Shown here in pieces: positions 26,185 to 34,700 of a DNA stretch of 40,608 nt. This DNA is from Planctomycetaceae bacterium (lineage in GTDB: Bacteria > Planctomycetota > Planctomycetia > Planctomycetales > Planctomycetaceae), in assembly GCA_020426515.1 (NCBI GenBank), contig JAGQPW010000024.1:1-40608 (forward strand), given 5' to 3'. The first letter of the stretch is position 1. Every line of letters begins with the position of its first letter. A program made the position numbers and the translations under genes. The notes below the pieces were generated by a model. The model did no database searches and was not told the DNA's origin. It worked only from the letters and a program-made list of their open reading frames with translations.

Positions 26185-27267
26185 ATGACTGGCCACGAAT
26201 CCAATCGACGAGAGTTTCTGACAGGACGCGCATCTGGGAGTGCGTCCGAAGACACGGATCAGCCCGCTTCGGCCCCCGCGCAGGCGCCCCAGGCTGGCGA
26301 CACCGTTCGTCTGGAAACGCGGGCCATGGCGTGCGTCTGGAACGTCATCTTCAATCCCGGCCCGCCGGACCAGGTGATGGCGGCGACCGAAGCATTTTCT
26401 GTGGTGCACGCACTTGAGGAACAGCTGTCCATCTATCGGTCTGAAAGCGAAATCAGCAAGCTGAATCGTTCGCTGATGTTTGGCGAATGGTTTCCAATCG
26501 AACAAGGGTTTTTGAAACTGCTGCAGCGTTGCCAGCAAATCCACGCCGAAACAGAGGGAGCCTTTGATCCGCTAACCCGTCCACTGCTGTCGCTCTGGCG
26601 CACCTGTCGTCGCGAGGGACGCCTGCCCACGGAAACCGAGATTGAAGTTGCGCTCAGTTGGGGAGGGATGCAGCACGTAAGGTTGAGCGAACGGGAGGGT
26701 GTTGTGTGCACTCTGCAGGGACTTGAAACTCCGCCGCTCGAAATTGGCTTCGACCTGGGAGCCATCGGGAAAGGTTACGCCATCGATCGCGCTGCAGATT
26801 GCCTGAACAATCTGCAACTTGAGGACTACTTGATCCACGGAGGCTACAGCAGCGTGCTGGCTCGTGGGACACATGCCGGTCAGTCCGGCTGGCCGGTCGG
26901 AATCAAGAATCCCCTGTTCACGAACCGGCGTTACGCAACCGTCGTTCTGCGCGATCAGGCTCTCTCCAGCAGTGGTTCCAACGTCCAGTTCTATCGACAC
27001 GAAGGGCAACGTTACGGGCATCTGCTCGATCCCCGGACCGGCTGGCCAGCCGAGACGCTCCTTTCGGTGACCGTGCTCGCGCCGGATGCTGCGTTGGCGG
27101 ACGCTCTGTCGACGGCGTTCTACGTCATGGGACTCGACAATTCCCTGAAGTATTGCGATGATCACCCGGAGATTGGTGTCTTGTTGATTCCGTTTCCTCA
27201 TCGTGGCCGGACACTTGCGCCAGTCATCCGGAACATTCCGGACGAAGTCCTGTTTTTCGAGCCCTGA
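26185..27267 (+). CDS. apbE: FAD:protein FMN transferase (ApbE family)
   Basis: About 360 residues from ATG 26185. The ApbE fold is clear: MACVWNVIF, LEEQLSIYRSESEISKLNR, EGAFDPLTRPLLSLWR, the central GFDLGAIGKGYAIDRAADCL, HGGYSSVLARG, YGHLLDPRTGWPAE and DALSTAFYVMG (metal and flavin site). The enzyme transfers FMN from FAD to Thr/Ser of target flavoproteins such as NqrB/NqrC or RnfG, using Mg. The N-terminus reads NRREFLTG, a twin-arginine-like phrase common in planctomycete exported proteins, but no hydrophobic stretch follows, so Tat export is doubtful. The ribosome site is unclear: AGGA touches the ATG. A TTG start at 26119 is possible and would add 22 residues. No Nqr or Rnf genes are in the window. 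Confidence 0.9.
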   Translation: MTGHESNRREFLTGRASGSASEDTDQPASAPAQAPQAGDTVRLETRAMACVWNVIFNPGPPDQVMAATEAFSVVHALEEQLSIYRSESEISKLNRSLMFGEWFPIEQGFLKLLQRCQQIHAETEGAFDPLTRPLLSLWRTCRREGRLPTETEIEVALSWGGMQHVRLSEREGVVCTLQGLETPPLEIGFDLGAIGKGYAIDRAADCLNNLQLEDYLIHGGYSSVLARGTHAGQSGWPVGIKNPLFTNRRYATVVLRDQALSSSGSNVQFYRHEGQRYGHLLDPRTGWPAETLLSVTVLAPDAALADALSTAFYVMGLDNSLKYCDDHPEIGVLLIPFPHRGRTLAPVIRNIPDEVLFFEP

Positions 27268-27311
27268 CCGGACCTTTCTCTGGCGGGAACTCAGCCGCCG
27301 GTTCAGCTTGA

Positions 27312-27328
27312 GCTTCGAGTGTCGAAGC
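27312..27328. terminator. 7-bp hairpin between apbE and the DoxX-like gene
   Basis: GCTTCGA and TCGAAGC (27312-27318 and 27322-27328) form a perfect 7-bp stem around GTG, 45 bases after the apbE stop. No T-tract follows, so it is only a weak terminator candidate. The loop GTG is a formal start codon for the next frame but is unlikely to be used. Confidence 0.3.
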
Positions 27329-27381
27329 CCCCGCCTTCGGGCCGCGGTTTTCATTTTGCATCGACAAGGAACCCGTTCGTC

Positions 27382-28713
27382 GTGGATACGCGCCGTTTCC
27401 CATTGATCGCCATCATTCTGATCGTTGTGTTGCGAATTTCGATTGGCTGGCAGTTTCTGTATGAAGGTTTGTGGAAGTTCGATTCGCTCGATTCCCCCAC
27501 TCCGTGGACTGCGGAAGGCTACCTGAAGAATGCGCAGGGGCCGTTTCGCAATACGTTCCGCAGCATGCTGGGCGATCCAGACGACCTCGACTGGCTCGAA
27601 TACAGTAAAGTGTCCGCCAAGTGGTACGACTGGCGAAACCGATTTGCGGCTCACTATCGCCTCACGCCGGAGCAGGTTGGGAAGCTGAATACCTTGGTGG
27701 ACGGAACCTCGGAAACGTTGACCGACCCGAACGCCGATCCCGTGGGCCCGTTCGTCAGTGTCAAAGTCAATGGACTCCCGGAGAGCGTTGACTTGAAGAA
27801 TCGCTCGCTCAACGGAACATTTGCCTACATCGAGAAGTCGGGCACCCTCAAGGTTGATCGCCCCGTACTTCCCAGCGAAGAAAACGCACTCCTTGAGATG
27901 GCTCCCGAGGGGGAAGCAAACGACGAATTCCGCACCGCTGTCGAAAGACTCTGCAATGCTTCTCGCAAGGTCTCCTTCCGACACCGTCTGGCGGCTCAAT
28001 TGCGAGGCAACCCGGACTTTGTCGGGGTGACCGGACAGCTCAACGAACGGGGCACCTTTGATTTTGTGATGGGCACGACGACCGCTCAGGAAGAGTCTCG
28101 CGAACGAAACACCGTCGTGTATGGCAAAATTCGGGAATACAAAGACCTGATTCATGACTACGAAGCTGAACTGGCCAAGGCCAAAATCGACTATCAGTTT
28201 GAGCATGCCAGCAAGCTCAAGACCAAACTTGCCATTCTGCGAAGTGAAGTCGTCGGTCCAGTTCAGGCGCTCGACAAGGAACTGAGAGAAGCCGCATTCA
28301 AGCTGCTTTCCACGGACCAGTTAGCGTACGGTGCAATGCCTATGGAAGATACGCCGCTGTGGCGGGCCAGCAGCAAGGCGATGTGGGGGCTGCTGATTCT
28401 CGGAGCTCTGCTGGTCTTCGGCCTGGGAACCCGCGTTGCCGCGCTCGCCGGTGCCTTCATGCTGTTGAATTTCTATCTGGTGATCCCACCATGGCCGGGA
28501 GTTCCGCAGCCTCCCGGACCGGAACACAGTTTCATTGTGAACAAGAACCTGATTGAGATTTTCGCATTACTGGCGATTGCTGCACTGCCAACCGGTCGCT
28601 GGTTTGGACTCGACGCGATCGTAGCCCGTCTGTGGACGAATTGCTGCAAGCGAAAGTCGCCAGCGGCACCAAAACCTGTCGGGGCTGCGAAGTCAGAACC
28701 CGCCAAGGCCTAG
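27382..28713 (+). CDS. DoxX-like membrane protein with large extracytoplasmic insert
   Basis: About 443 residues from the preferred GTG at 27382, with AAGGA at 27366-27370 eleven bases upstream; the frame extends upstream to 27319, but that start lies in a hairpin loop and adds a non-membrane leader. Helix 1 (RFPLIAIILIVVLRISIGWQFLYEGLWKF) is the typical DoxX opening. Then comes a soluble insert of roughly 300 residues (~32-330) with a helical, charged, coiled-coil-like end (IREYKDLIHDYEAELAKAKI). It is followed by the other DoxX helices: MWGLLILGALLVFGLG, VAALAGAFMLLNFYLV and IFALLAIAALPTG. DoxX proteins are small (130-170 residues) membrane proteins tied to thiol/oxidative stress and terminal oxidases. 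The insert suggests an added periplasmic function. Follows apbE on the same strand, with the glycosyltransferase gene ten bases later. Confidence 0.8.
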   Translation: MDTRRFPLIAIILIVVLRISIGWQFLYEGLWKFDSLDSPTPWTAEGYLKNAQGPFRNTFRSMLGDPDDLDWLEYSKVSAKWYDWRNRFAAHYRLTPEQVGKLNTLVDGTSETLTDPNADPVGPFVSVKVNGLPESVDLKNRSLNGTFAYIEKSGTLKVDRPVLPSEENALLEMAPEGEANDEFRTAVERLCNASRKVSFRHRLAAQLRGNPDFVGVTGQLNERGTFDFVMGTTTAQEESRERNTVVYGKIREYKDLIHDYEAELAKAKIDYQFEHASKLKTKLAILRSEVVGPVQALDKELREAAFKLLSTDQLAYGAMPMEDTPLWRASSKAMWGLLILGALLVFGLGTRVAALAGAFMLLNFYLVIPPWPGVPQPPGPEHSFIVNKNLIEIFALLAIAALPTGRWFGLDAIVARLWTNCCKRKSPAAPKPVGAAKSEPAKA

Positions 28714-28722
28714 GCACTGTTC

Positions 28723-30366
28723 ATGGACCGTCCGTGGATCGGACCGCTGATTGTCGCGCTGGTTGCATTGGTAGCCGTCCTGGCGACGCTGGATGCGGCT
28801 GACGACTCGGCTCTGTTGGGGCCGGGGCCCGGACTGACACTGGATGAGGGCTTCAACGTTGAAGTCGGTGTCTACCTCGTTCAAAGCGTGAAGCAGTACG
28901 GAGTCGCGGCGGTCCATCCATCCAGCCTGATGGAAATCTTTGGCCAGCCAGTCTGCAATCCCGATCATCCTCCGTTGGGACGGATGTTTCTGGGGCTGGC
29001 GGAGGCGGCAGGACGGGCCACGTTGGGCGAACGTCCCGGCGCCCCGATGTACGTGTTGACCTATGCACGCATCGCCCCGGCACTGGCCTTTGCTATCACA
29101 GCCCTGCTCGTCGGCTGGATGACTGCGCGATGGCACGGGAGCCTGGCCGGGACTGCGGCGGCGACAGCACTGGTCCTGATGCCGCGTGCATTCGGCCATG
29201 CTCATTTGGCCTCGCTGGAAACGTTCATGGGGCTGGTGTATTGCAGCGTTCTGCTGGTGTTGGCAGATCGCTGGAAGGCCGACCAGTCACCGGGTTGGAA
29301 GCAGAGCCTGCTCCCCGGCATCCTGTTGGGGTTGGCGTTTCTGACCAAGATTCAGGCGATTTTCCTGCCTCCAATGATTGTTGTGTGGGCTCTCTGGAAC
29401 TGGCGCGGCCGGGCGATATTTCCGTTGATCGCCATGATGTGTGTGGCGGGTGGCGTCTTCTTCATCGGTTGGCCCTGGCTGTGGATTGATCCGCTGGCTC
29501 ATCTGCGAGAATACTTTGCCCGCACGACCGAGCGTCAGGTGCTGTACTGTCAGTACTTTGGCCAGCGATTCGCCGATCGTGATGTCCCCTGGCACTACTC
29601 ACCGGTGATGTTTCTGCTCACCCTGCCGCTGGGACTGACGATTCTGGGGGCCGTTGGCATTCCCGCGCTCGCTCGCGCACATGGAAGCACCATCTGGAAC
29701 AACCCGCGCTGGCAGCTGGTCACCATGGGCTGGCTGGGCCCCATTTGTTTCTTTGCACTCCCCGGCATTGCCTTGTACGACGGCATCAGGCTGTTCCTCG
29801 TCAGCCTGCCGTTGTTCGCGGTTGTCTGCGGGTATGGCGCTGCTGCACTCGACCGCAGGCTTCGCGAACAATGCTCCGCCTCGGTGACTCGTGGAATTAC
29901 TGGTCTCTGTCTTGCCGCAGCACTTCCGCAGATGATCCTGCTGAGTCCGTGTTGGCTGTCATACTACAGTGAGTCTGCGGGCGGATTGTTCGGGGCGGCT
30001 GCCTGCGGGCAGGAGGAGAACTATTGGGGAGACGCCGTCAATTCCGCGCTGCTTGCCGAAGGACTCCGGCAGATTCCAGAAGGGGCCACGCTTGATGTCG
30101 CTCCCGTCCTGCATCCGCTGCAACTGACATTCATGCAGCATCAGACGGGTCTGCGGTTACGACCGGATGTCCGCTTGAGAGCCTACGATGACCGGCTGAA
30201 TTCCGACATCCGCTATGTGCTGACCTTTGCCCGCGTCGCTGATTCATGGGCTTCGCTCAATCCGCCTCCGCCTGATACGCATGTGCTCTCGCAAACGGTC
30301 CGGGAGGGAGTCGTCCTCGCTCGAATACTGGAACTGCCGACATCCTCAGAGCCTCACGAACCGTGA
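28723..30366 (+). CDS. GT-C family glycosyltransferase (ArnT/PMT-like)
   Basis: A 547-residue membrane protein. Helix 1 (IGPLIVALVALVAVLATL) is followed by a luminal loop with the acidic pair D41-E42 (LTLDEGFNVEVGVYL), the position of the catalytic acid in GT-C enzymes, and NPDHPPLGRMFLG, a phrase shared by GT39/ArnT relatives. Many further hydrophobic helices continue to about residue 420 (YARIAPALAFAITALLVGW, AIFPLIAMMCVAGGVFFIGW, VMFLLTLPLGLTILGAVGIP). A C-terminal soluble domain of ~120 residues contains AACGQEENYWGDAVNSA. It would transfer a sugar from a polyprenyl-phosphate sugar to lipid or protein outside the membrane. The gene begins ten bases after the DoxX-like stop. Donor and acceptor are unknown. 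Confidence 0.85.
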   Translation: MDRPWIGPLIVALVALVAVLATLDAADDSALLGPGPGLTLDEGFNVEVGVYLVQSVKQYGVAAVHPSSLMEIFGQPVCNPDHPPLGRMFLGLAEAAGRATLGERPGAPMYVLTYARIAPALAFAITALLVGWMTARWHGSLAGTAAATALVLMPRAFGHAHLASLETFMGLVYCSVLLVLADRWKADQSPGWKQSLLPGILLGLAFLTKIQAIFLPPMIVVWALWNWRGRAIFPLIAMMCVAGGVFFIGWPWLWIDPLAHLREYFARTTERQVLYCQYFGQRFADRDVPWHYSPVMFLLTLPLGLTILGAVGIPALARAHGSTIWNNPRWQLVTMGWLGPICFFALPGIALYDGIRLFLVSLPLFAVVCGYGAAALDRRLREQCSASVTRGITGLCLAAALPQMILLSPCWLSYYSESAGGLFGAAACGQEENYWGDAVNSALLAEGLRQIPEGATLDVAPVLHPLQLTFMQHQTGLRLRPDVRLRAYDDRLNSDIRYVLTFARVADSWASLNPPPPDTHVLSQTVREGVVLARILELPTSSEPHEP

Positions 30367-30367
30367 G
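30353..30367 (+). other. Short hairpin spanning a stop codon
   Basis: CTCACG and CGTGAG form a perfect 6-bp stem with loop AAC; the stop codon of the glycosyltransferase gene lies in the second arm. It is followed by A residues, not T, so it is not a standard terminator on the plus strand. Confidence 0.3.
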
Positions 30368-30403
30368 AAAAACCATCCCCGTAAATATAACTGCTCCCTG
30401 ATT

Positions 30404-31123
30404 ATGAATCGGTCACGACAACACAAACTGGCTGCGTGGACAGATGCGCTGGGCAAAACACTGGCCGATCTACGGGCATCTCGCGGAGAGCGACAGGCGC
30501 TGAAAGCTCTGTTAGAGGACTGGGGACTTACGGCCTCGGAAATTCCGTTAATGCGTGCAGCGGCATTTGATCTGGCCAAGGAATCGCTGCAGGGGGCTCC
30601 ACGCGCGGCGGACACGCTCGACTGGCTGGAGGACATCATGCGTTTACTGGATGCCCCGCCCGCCGAATCGGTCACCAGCGAAGCGCTATTCAGTCCGGGA
30701 GATGGTCCGCGGTTGAGGATTCGGCGACTGTTGGATCAGTCCCGCGAGTCCGTCGATATTTGCGTGTTTACGATTACCGATGATCTCCTGACGGAAGCAA
30801 TTATCGCTGCGGTGAAGCGAAAAGTCCGGGTTCGTATCATTACGGACGACTACAAGTCCGGCGACACTGGCTCAGATATTGAGCGAATCCGAAACGCCGG
30901 TGCTGAAATTAGGTTTGACTGTTCGCCTCATCATATGCATCATAAGTTCGCGATCTTTGACCGGCGAGTACTCCTGGGCGGGAGTTACAATTGGACCCGG
31001 TCTGCGGCAAAGGGCAACGAAGAGAATGTCATTGTTACAGATGACGGCAATCTCTTGAGGTCGTTTAGCCGCTTATTTGACAAACTGTGGGACGACTTCG
31101 CTGAGACGTGTCCCACAAGATAG
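30404..31123 (+). CDS. Single-HKD phospholipase D-like nuclease
   Basis: A 239-residue protein from ATG 30404; the frame is open upstream to 30227 but that would overlap the glycosyltransferase. Residues 1-85 are helical and resemble no domain I can name (ALGKTLADLRASRGERQALK, a charged helical segment). Residues ~95-235 are a phospholipase D-like domain with one HKD motif, H179-H-K181-FAIF-D186, then GGSYNWTRSA (Asn196) and NEENVIV. A single HKD with about 140 residues is the Nuc/PLD6 type, active as a homodimer on DNA, RNA or phospholipids. The alkyltransferase gene starts ten bases later, suggesting a DNA-repair or defence role, but that is inference. Some 60-base stretches (30901-30960 and 31021-31080) are about 40% GC, lower than neighbours. 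Confidence 0.85.
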   Translation: MNRSRQHKLAAWTDALGKTLADLRASRGERQALKALLEDWGLTASEIPLMRAAAFDLAKESLQGAPRAADTLDWLEDIMRLLDAPPAESVTSEALFSPGDGPRLRIRRLLDQSRESVDICVFTITDDLLTEAIIAAVKRKVRVRIITDDYKSGDTGSDIERIRNAGAEIRFDCSPHHMHHKFAIFDRRVLLGGSYNWTRSAAKGNEENVIVTDDGNLLRSFSRLFDKLWDDFAETCPTR

Positions 31124-31133
31124 AGCAGGACCT

Positions 31134-31712
31134 ATGGGCAGGGCATCGTTAGGGCGAATTGATCATTTTACACTTCCCACTCAACTTGGCTGGATGGCAA
31201 TCAGTGGGACAGAGCGGGGAATCTCTCAACTGACTTTCGGACATTCCAAAGAACCGACTGCGGTAAAAGCACTTGAAGACGCCGTTCCTATCGGCCACGC
31301 CAACTGGGACTGGTTGACTGCAGTGGCTCAGCGTCTGGAACAATATGCGGCTGGCGAGCTGGTGGACTTTGCTGACATCCCGGTCGATCTCGTGGCAGGC
31401 ACGCCATTTCAAGAAGAGGTTCGCGTTGCTTTACGCAAGGTCCCGTACGGCACGACCATTTCCTACCTCGATCTGTCGATCGCTGCGGGGCGGCCTCGGG
31501 CCGCACGAGCTGTTGGTGGAGTGATGGCCCGCAACCCGGTTCCTCTGGTGCTGCCATGTCATCGCGTGACGGGAAGCTATGGGAACCTCGGAGGCTATTC
31601 CGCACCACAGGGCCTGGAGATGAAACGGCGTCTCCTGGCGATGGAGGAGTCGACGTTGCTCCGGCTGCAAAGGTCGTCCGGTGATGGCAATGTGGTGACC
31701 GAACAGGCCTGA
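31134..31712 (+). CDS. ogt: Methylated-DNA-[protein]-cysteine S-methyltransferase
   Basis: A 192-residue protein from ATG 31134, with AGCAGGA at 31124-31130 three bases upstream. It has the N-terminal Ogt-type domain (LGWMAISGTERGISQLTF, LEQYAAGELVDF) and the C-terminal active domain: GTPFQEEVRVALRKVPYGTT, ARAVGGVMARNPVPLVLPCH and the acceptor Cys142 in PCHRV, then GGYSAPQGLEMKRRLL. The enzyme removes O6-alkyl groups from guanine in DNA by transfer to its own Cys, a one-use reaction. Stand-alone Ogt, without an Ada regulatory domain. It follows the PLD-like gene by ten bases and converges on the Gln/Ala giant across 49 bases. Confidence 0.95.
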   Translation: MGRASLGRIDHFTLPTQLGWMAISGTERGISQLTFGHSKEPTAVKALEDAVPIGHANWDWLTAVAQRLEQYAAGELVDFADIPVDLVAGTPFQEEVRVALRKVPYGTTISYLDLSIAAGRPRAARAVGGVMARNPVPLVLPCHRVTGSYGNLGGYSAPQGLEMKRRLLAMEESTLLRLQRSSGDGNVVTEQA

Positions 31713-31761
31713 TGGCACGATTGCCGGTGATCGATTCCAAACGAGCGAAACGGGGCCGCTG

Positions 31762-34700
31762 CTACTCTGGTTGATCAACCGGCGGAACCACCATCGGGGC
31801 ACGGGCTTTGGAAACCTCGCGGAAATACTGTCGAATCAACTTGGCGTAATCGCCATCGGATGTTCGGCGGGCACTTTCCAGGAGTTCGGTCTGCAGCGTC
31901 CCGGGGAGTTGACCCCAGTTTCGGACCTGTCCTTGCACGTTGATATTCGGATCGACAATGTTGGACAGGCCATCAAATCCATTTTCGCTCGGTTCACCAT
32001 CCGCCGGATTTCCCCCCGGTTGTCCCTGCTGCGAGGCCATGCTGTTGGCTTGAGACTGCTGATTGAGTCCCATTTGTTCAGCCGCCTGACGCAATGATTG
32101 TGCGGCCTGCTGCAAGGCTTCGGAAGCATTCTCCGGGGCGGGGGCTGGTTGTCCTTGATTTCCCTGAGCCTGTGCGGCAGGGGGGCTCATGGGAGAGGGA
32201 GTGCCTTGACCTTCTCCCATCGGATTGGCGGCCATGCCTTCCAGAGAACCGAGATTCTGCAACGCCTGAGCCGCATCGGCGAGCTGTTGGGCGGCGCTGG
32301 AAACCTGTTGAGCAGCTTCACCGGGCACGGCATTTGGCTCGGCATTCTGCTGGCGGCCCTGCGCACCCTGTCGAGCCTGCTGTGCGGCCTGTTGCAGTGC
32401 CTGAGCTGCCTGCTGTCCCTGCTGCCCGGCCTGACCATTGTTCCCCTGCTGTATATTCTGAGAAGCCTGAGTCATTTCCCCGGCGGCCTGGGCGGCAGAC
32501 TGCTGTGCCGCATTTGAGGCATTGGCCTGCTCACCGGCGTTGATGGGCTGCTCACCCAACTGGTTCGCGATCTGACCCAGCTGTTGGGAAAGGCGTTGCG
32601 TTTCCTGTCTCAGCTGGTTCTGGCGGGAATTGCGAGCGGCGGCCATTTCCGATGGGCTGAGACTCAGTTGTTGCAACTCCTGAGCCAGTTGCTGTTGAGT
32701 CGTTGCGAGTTGTTGGGCCGCTTCGGCTAATGGAGCGGGAACGGCCTGTTCCCCGCTCATTTGCCCCAGTTGCTGCCCGGCCTGAGCCGCCTGCTGCGCG
32801 GCCTGTTGCGCTGCGGGTGTGTTTGTTGCTGCGGCCTGCTGAGCGGCCTGTCGGGCCTGGTCCGCAAACTGTTGAGCTTGTTGTTGGACGGGCTCGCCTA
32901 CGTTCTCCATGGCCTGCAGAACCTCGGCAAGCTGCTGAGCCTGTTGGGCAACCTGCGCCTGCCGCTCGGCAACGGGAGCCTGAGGAGCATTGGCCGGCTG
33001 CTGTCCGGCTGGAGTCGCGGGTGCTGCTGCGGCAGCCTGGGCTTCCCCGGTCGGGGCGGGATTCCCCATGGGCTCTCCTGGTGCCGAAGGAGTCTGGCCC
33101 ATCGGAGTATTCTGAGCCAGACCTTCGGGGGGCTGTGCGGCCACTTGCGTTGCCGCGGCAATTTCGCGCTGCTGTTGGGCGAGCGCCCGTGCCTGCTGAG
33201 CCAGCGCTGCGCTGGTCGATGGTTGAGCGGTGGGAGTGGTTCCCTCGGTCGGCTGACCAGCAGGTGGCTGTGCTGGCGATGCTTCCGTTCCCTCGGTTGG
33301 GAGATTGGCAGCCATCTGAGCAGCGGCTTCACCGGGATTGCGAAGGACTTCGGCCTGTTGACGGGCTTCCTGGGCGACACGCTCCAACGCCTGTTGAGCC
33401 TGCTGCTGTGCGGCCTGAGCCTGAGGACCCTGTTGTTGTTGAAGTGCTCGCGCGGCTTCACCAGCTTCGGCTTGAGCGGCGGCCTGGGTGAGCGGATCAC
33501 CCGTTGGATCGAGGTTCGCCATCTCGCGAGCCAGTCCAGCTTGCGCCCCTTCCAGTTGATTCAGGGGGCGGTTTTCTGCCATCGCCTTCTGTGTTTCCTG
33601 AGCCAGTTGCCCCTGTCGCTGGGCCAATTGCTCTGCCTGATTCGCGACCCTCTCCAACTGGTCCGCCGTCTGTTGTGCTTGTGGCGAGGCAATCTGTCCT
33701 GCTGCCTGTTGTGCCTGCGTTGCTTCTGCGGCGTTTGGCAGTGAGGCAGACGCTGCTTCAGTCAAAGCCTGAGCAAGATCCTGCATTGCCTGTTGTGCCT
33801 CGGCCACAGCCTGTTCGGCCTGCGGCACGGCATCTTCATTTCCAGCGGCCTGTCGCAATTGCTGAGCAGCCTGCTGAGCCTTTTGTTGCGCAGTCTGCTG
33901 TTGCTGTTGAGCAGCCGGGGCCAGGAGTTGTTCTGCCTGCCGGGCCAGTTGCTCTTGCTGCTTTGCCTGCTCGCGTAACGGGTCGGCCATGTCTTTCGAG
34001 TTCGCCAACGCTTTCTGGGTCTGTTCGGCCAAAGCCTGTTGTTGACGCTGCATTTCAGCCGCCTGTTCAGCGGCACTGGCCTTGCCGCTTAGGGCGTTTT
34101 CCAGATCGGCCACTGCCTGCTGCGCTCGCGCCTGCGATGCGGGGATCTGCTCGGCAGCTCCATTCTTCAGGTCGTCGAGAGCTTCTGCGGCAGCGGCAAG
34201 TGCCTGTTGCCGGGCACGCTGTTCAGGGGCCTGGGGGGCATCAATTCCTGCGAGCCGTTCTGCAGTCCGTTGCTGTCGCTCGGCAAGCTGCTTCAATTGT
34301 TCGGCGTCAGGCTGTTTGACTTTCTCGCCATCGCGAGTCTGCTCACGTGCCTGATTGGCAATGGCAGACTGCTCCTGACGGATTCCTTCGGCCTGTCGCC
34401 GTGCTTCCTGTTGTCGTTCTTCGGGAGTTCCCACAGCGCTGGCGAGATCATTCAGCCGGTTCTTCGTCTCTTCGGCCCGTTGAATCGCCTGTTCCTGATC
34501 ACCGTTTAACAGTGCCTGCATTGCCTGCTGCGCTTGCTTGACCGTCTCACGCTGCTGATTGCGAGCCTTCTCCGGGACATCCAGTTGAGCAGCTGCAAGC
34601 TGCAATGAAGCCTGTTCGCTGGCGAGTTGCCGTGCTTCGGTCGACCGTTCGCCATTCTCGGGCATCTGCAACTGTGCCATTTGCTTTTGAAGTTCTCCCT

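Noticed and set aside
27319-27381. GTG start at 27319 for the DoxX-like gene
   Set aside because: The GTG is the loop of a 7-bp hairpin with no ribosome site; GTG 27382 with AAGGA upstream places the first helix at the N-terminus, as in the family.
26572-28206. 544-codon open frame on the minus strand across apbE and the DoxX-like gene
   Set aside because: It overlaps two genes with clear family motifs; its own translation has no recognisable domain and an irregular composition.
31769-31780. Perfect 12-bp palindrome GGTTGATCAACC near the end of the Gln/Ala giant gene
   Set aside because: It lies within the last codons of the gene, has no T-tract, and is short enough to be chance.
32761-33744. 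Long open frame opposite the Gln/Ala giant (327 codons), and a similar one at 34627-35496
   Set aside because: They are Leu/Cys/Arg-rich mirror translations of Gln/Ala codons, have no ribosome site or known motif, and exist only because the coding strand lacks certain codons.
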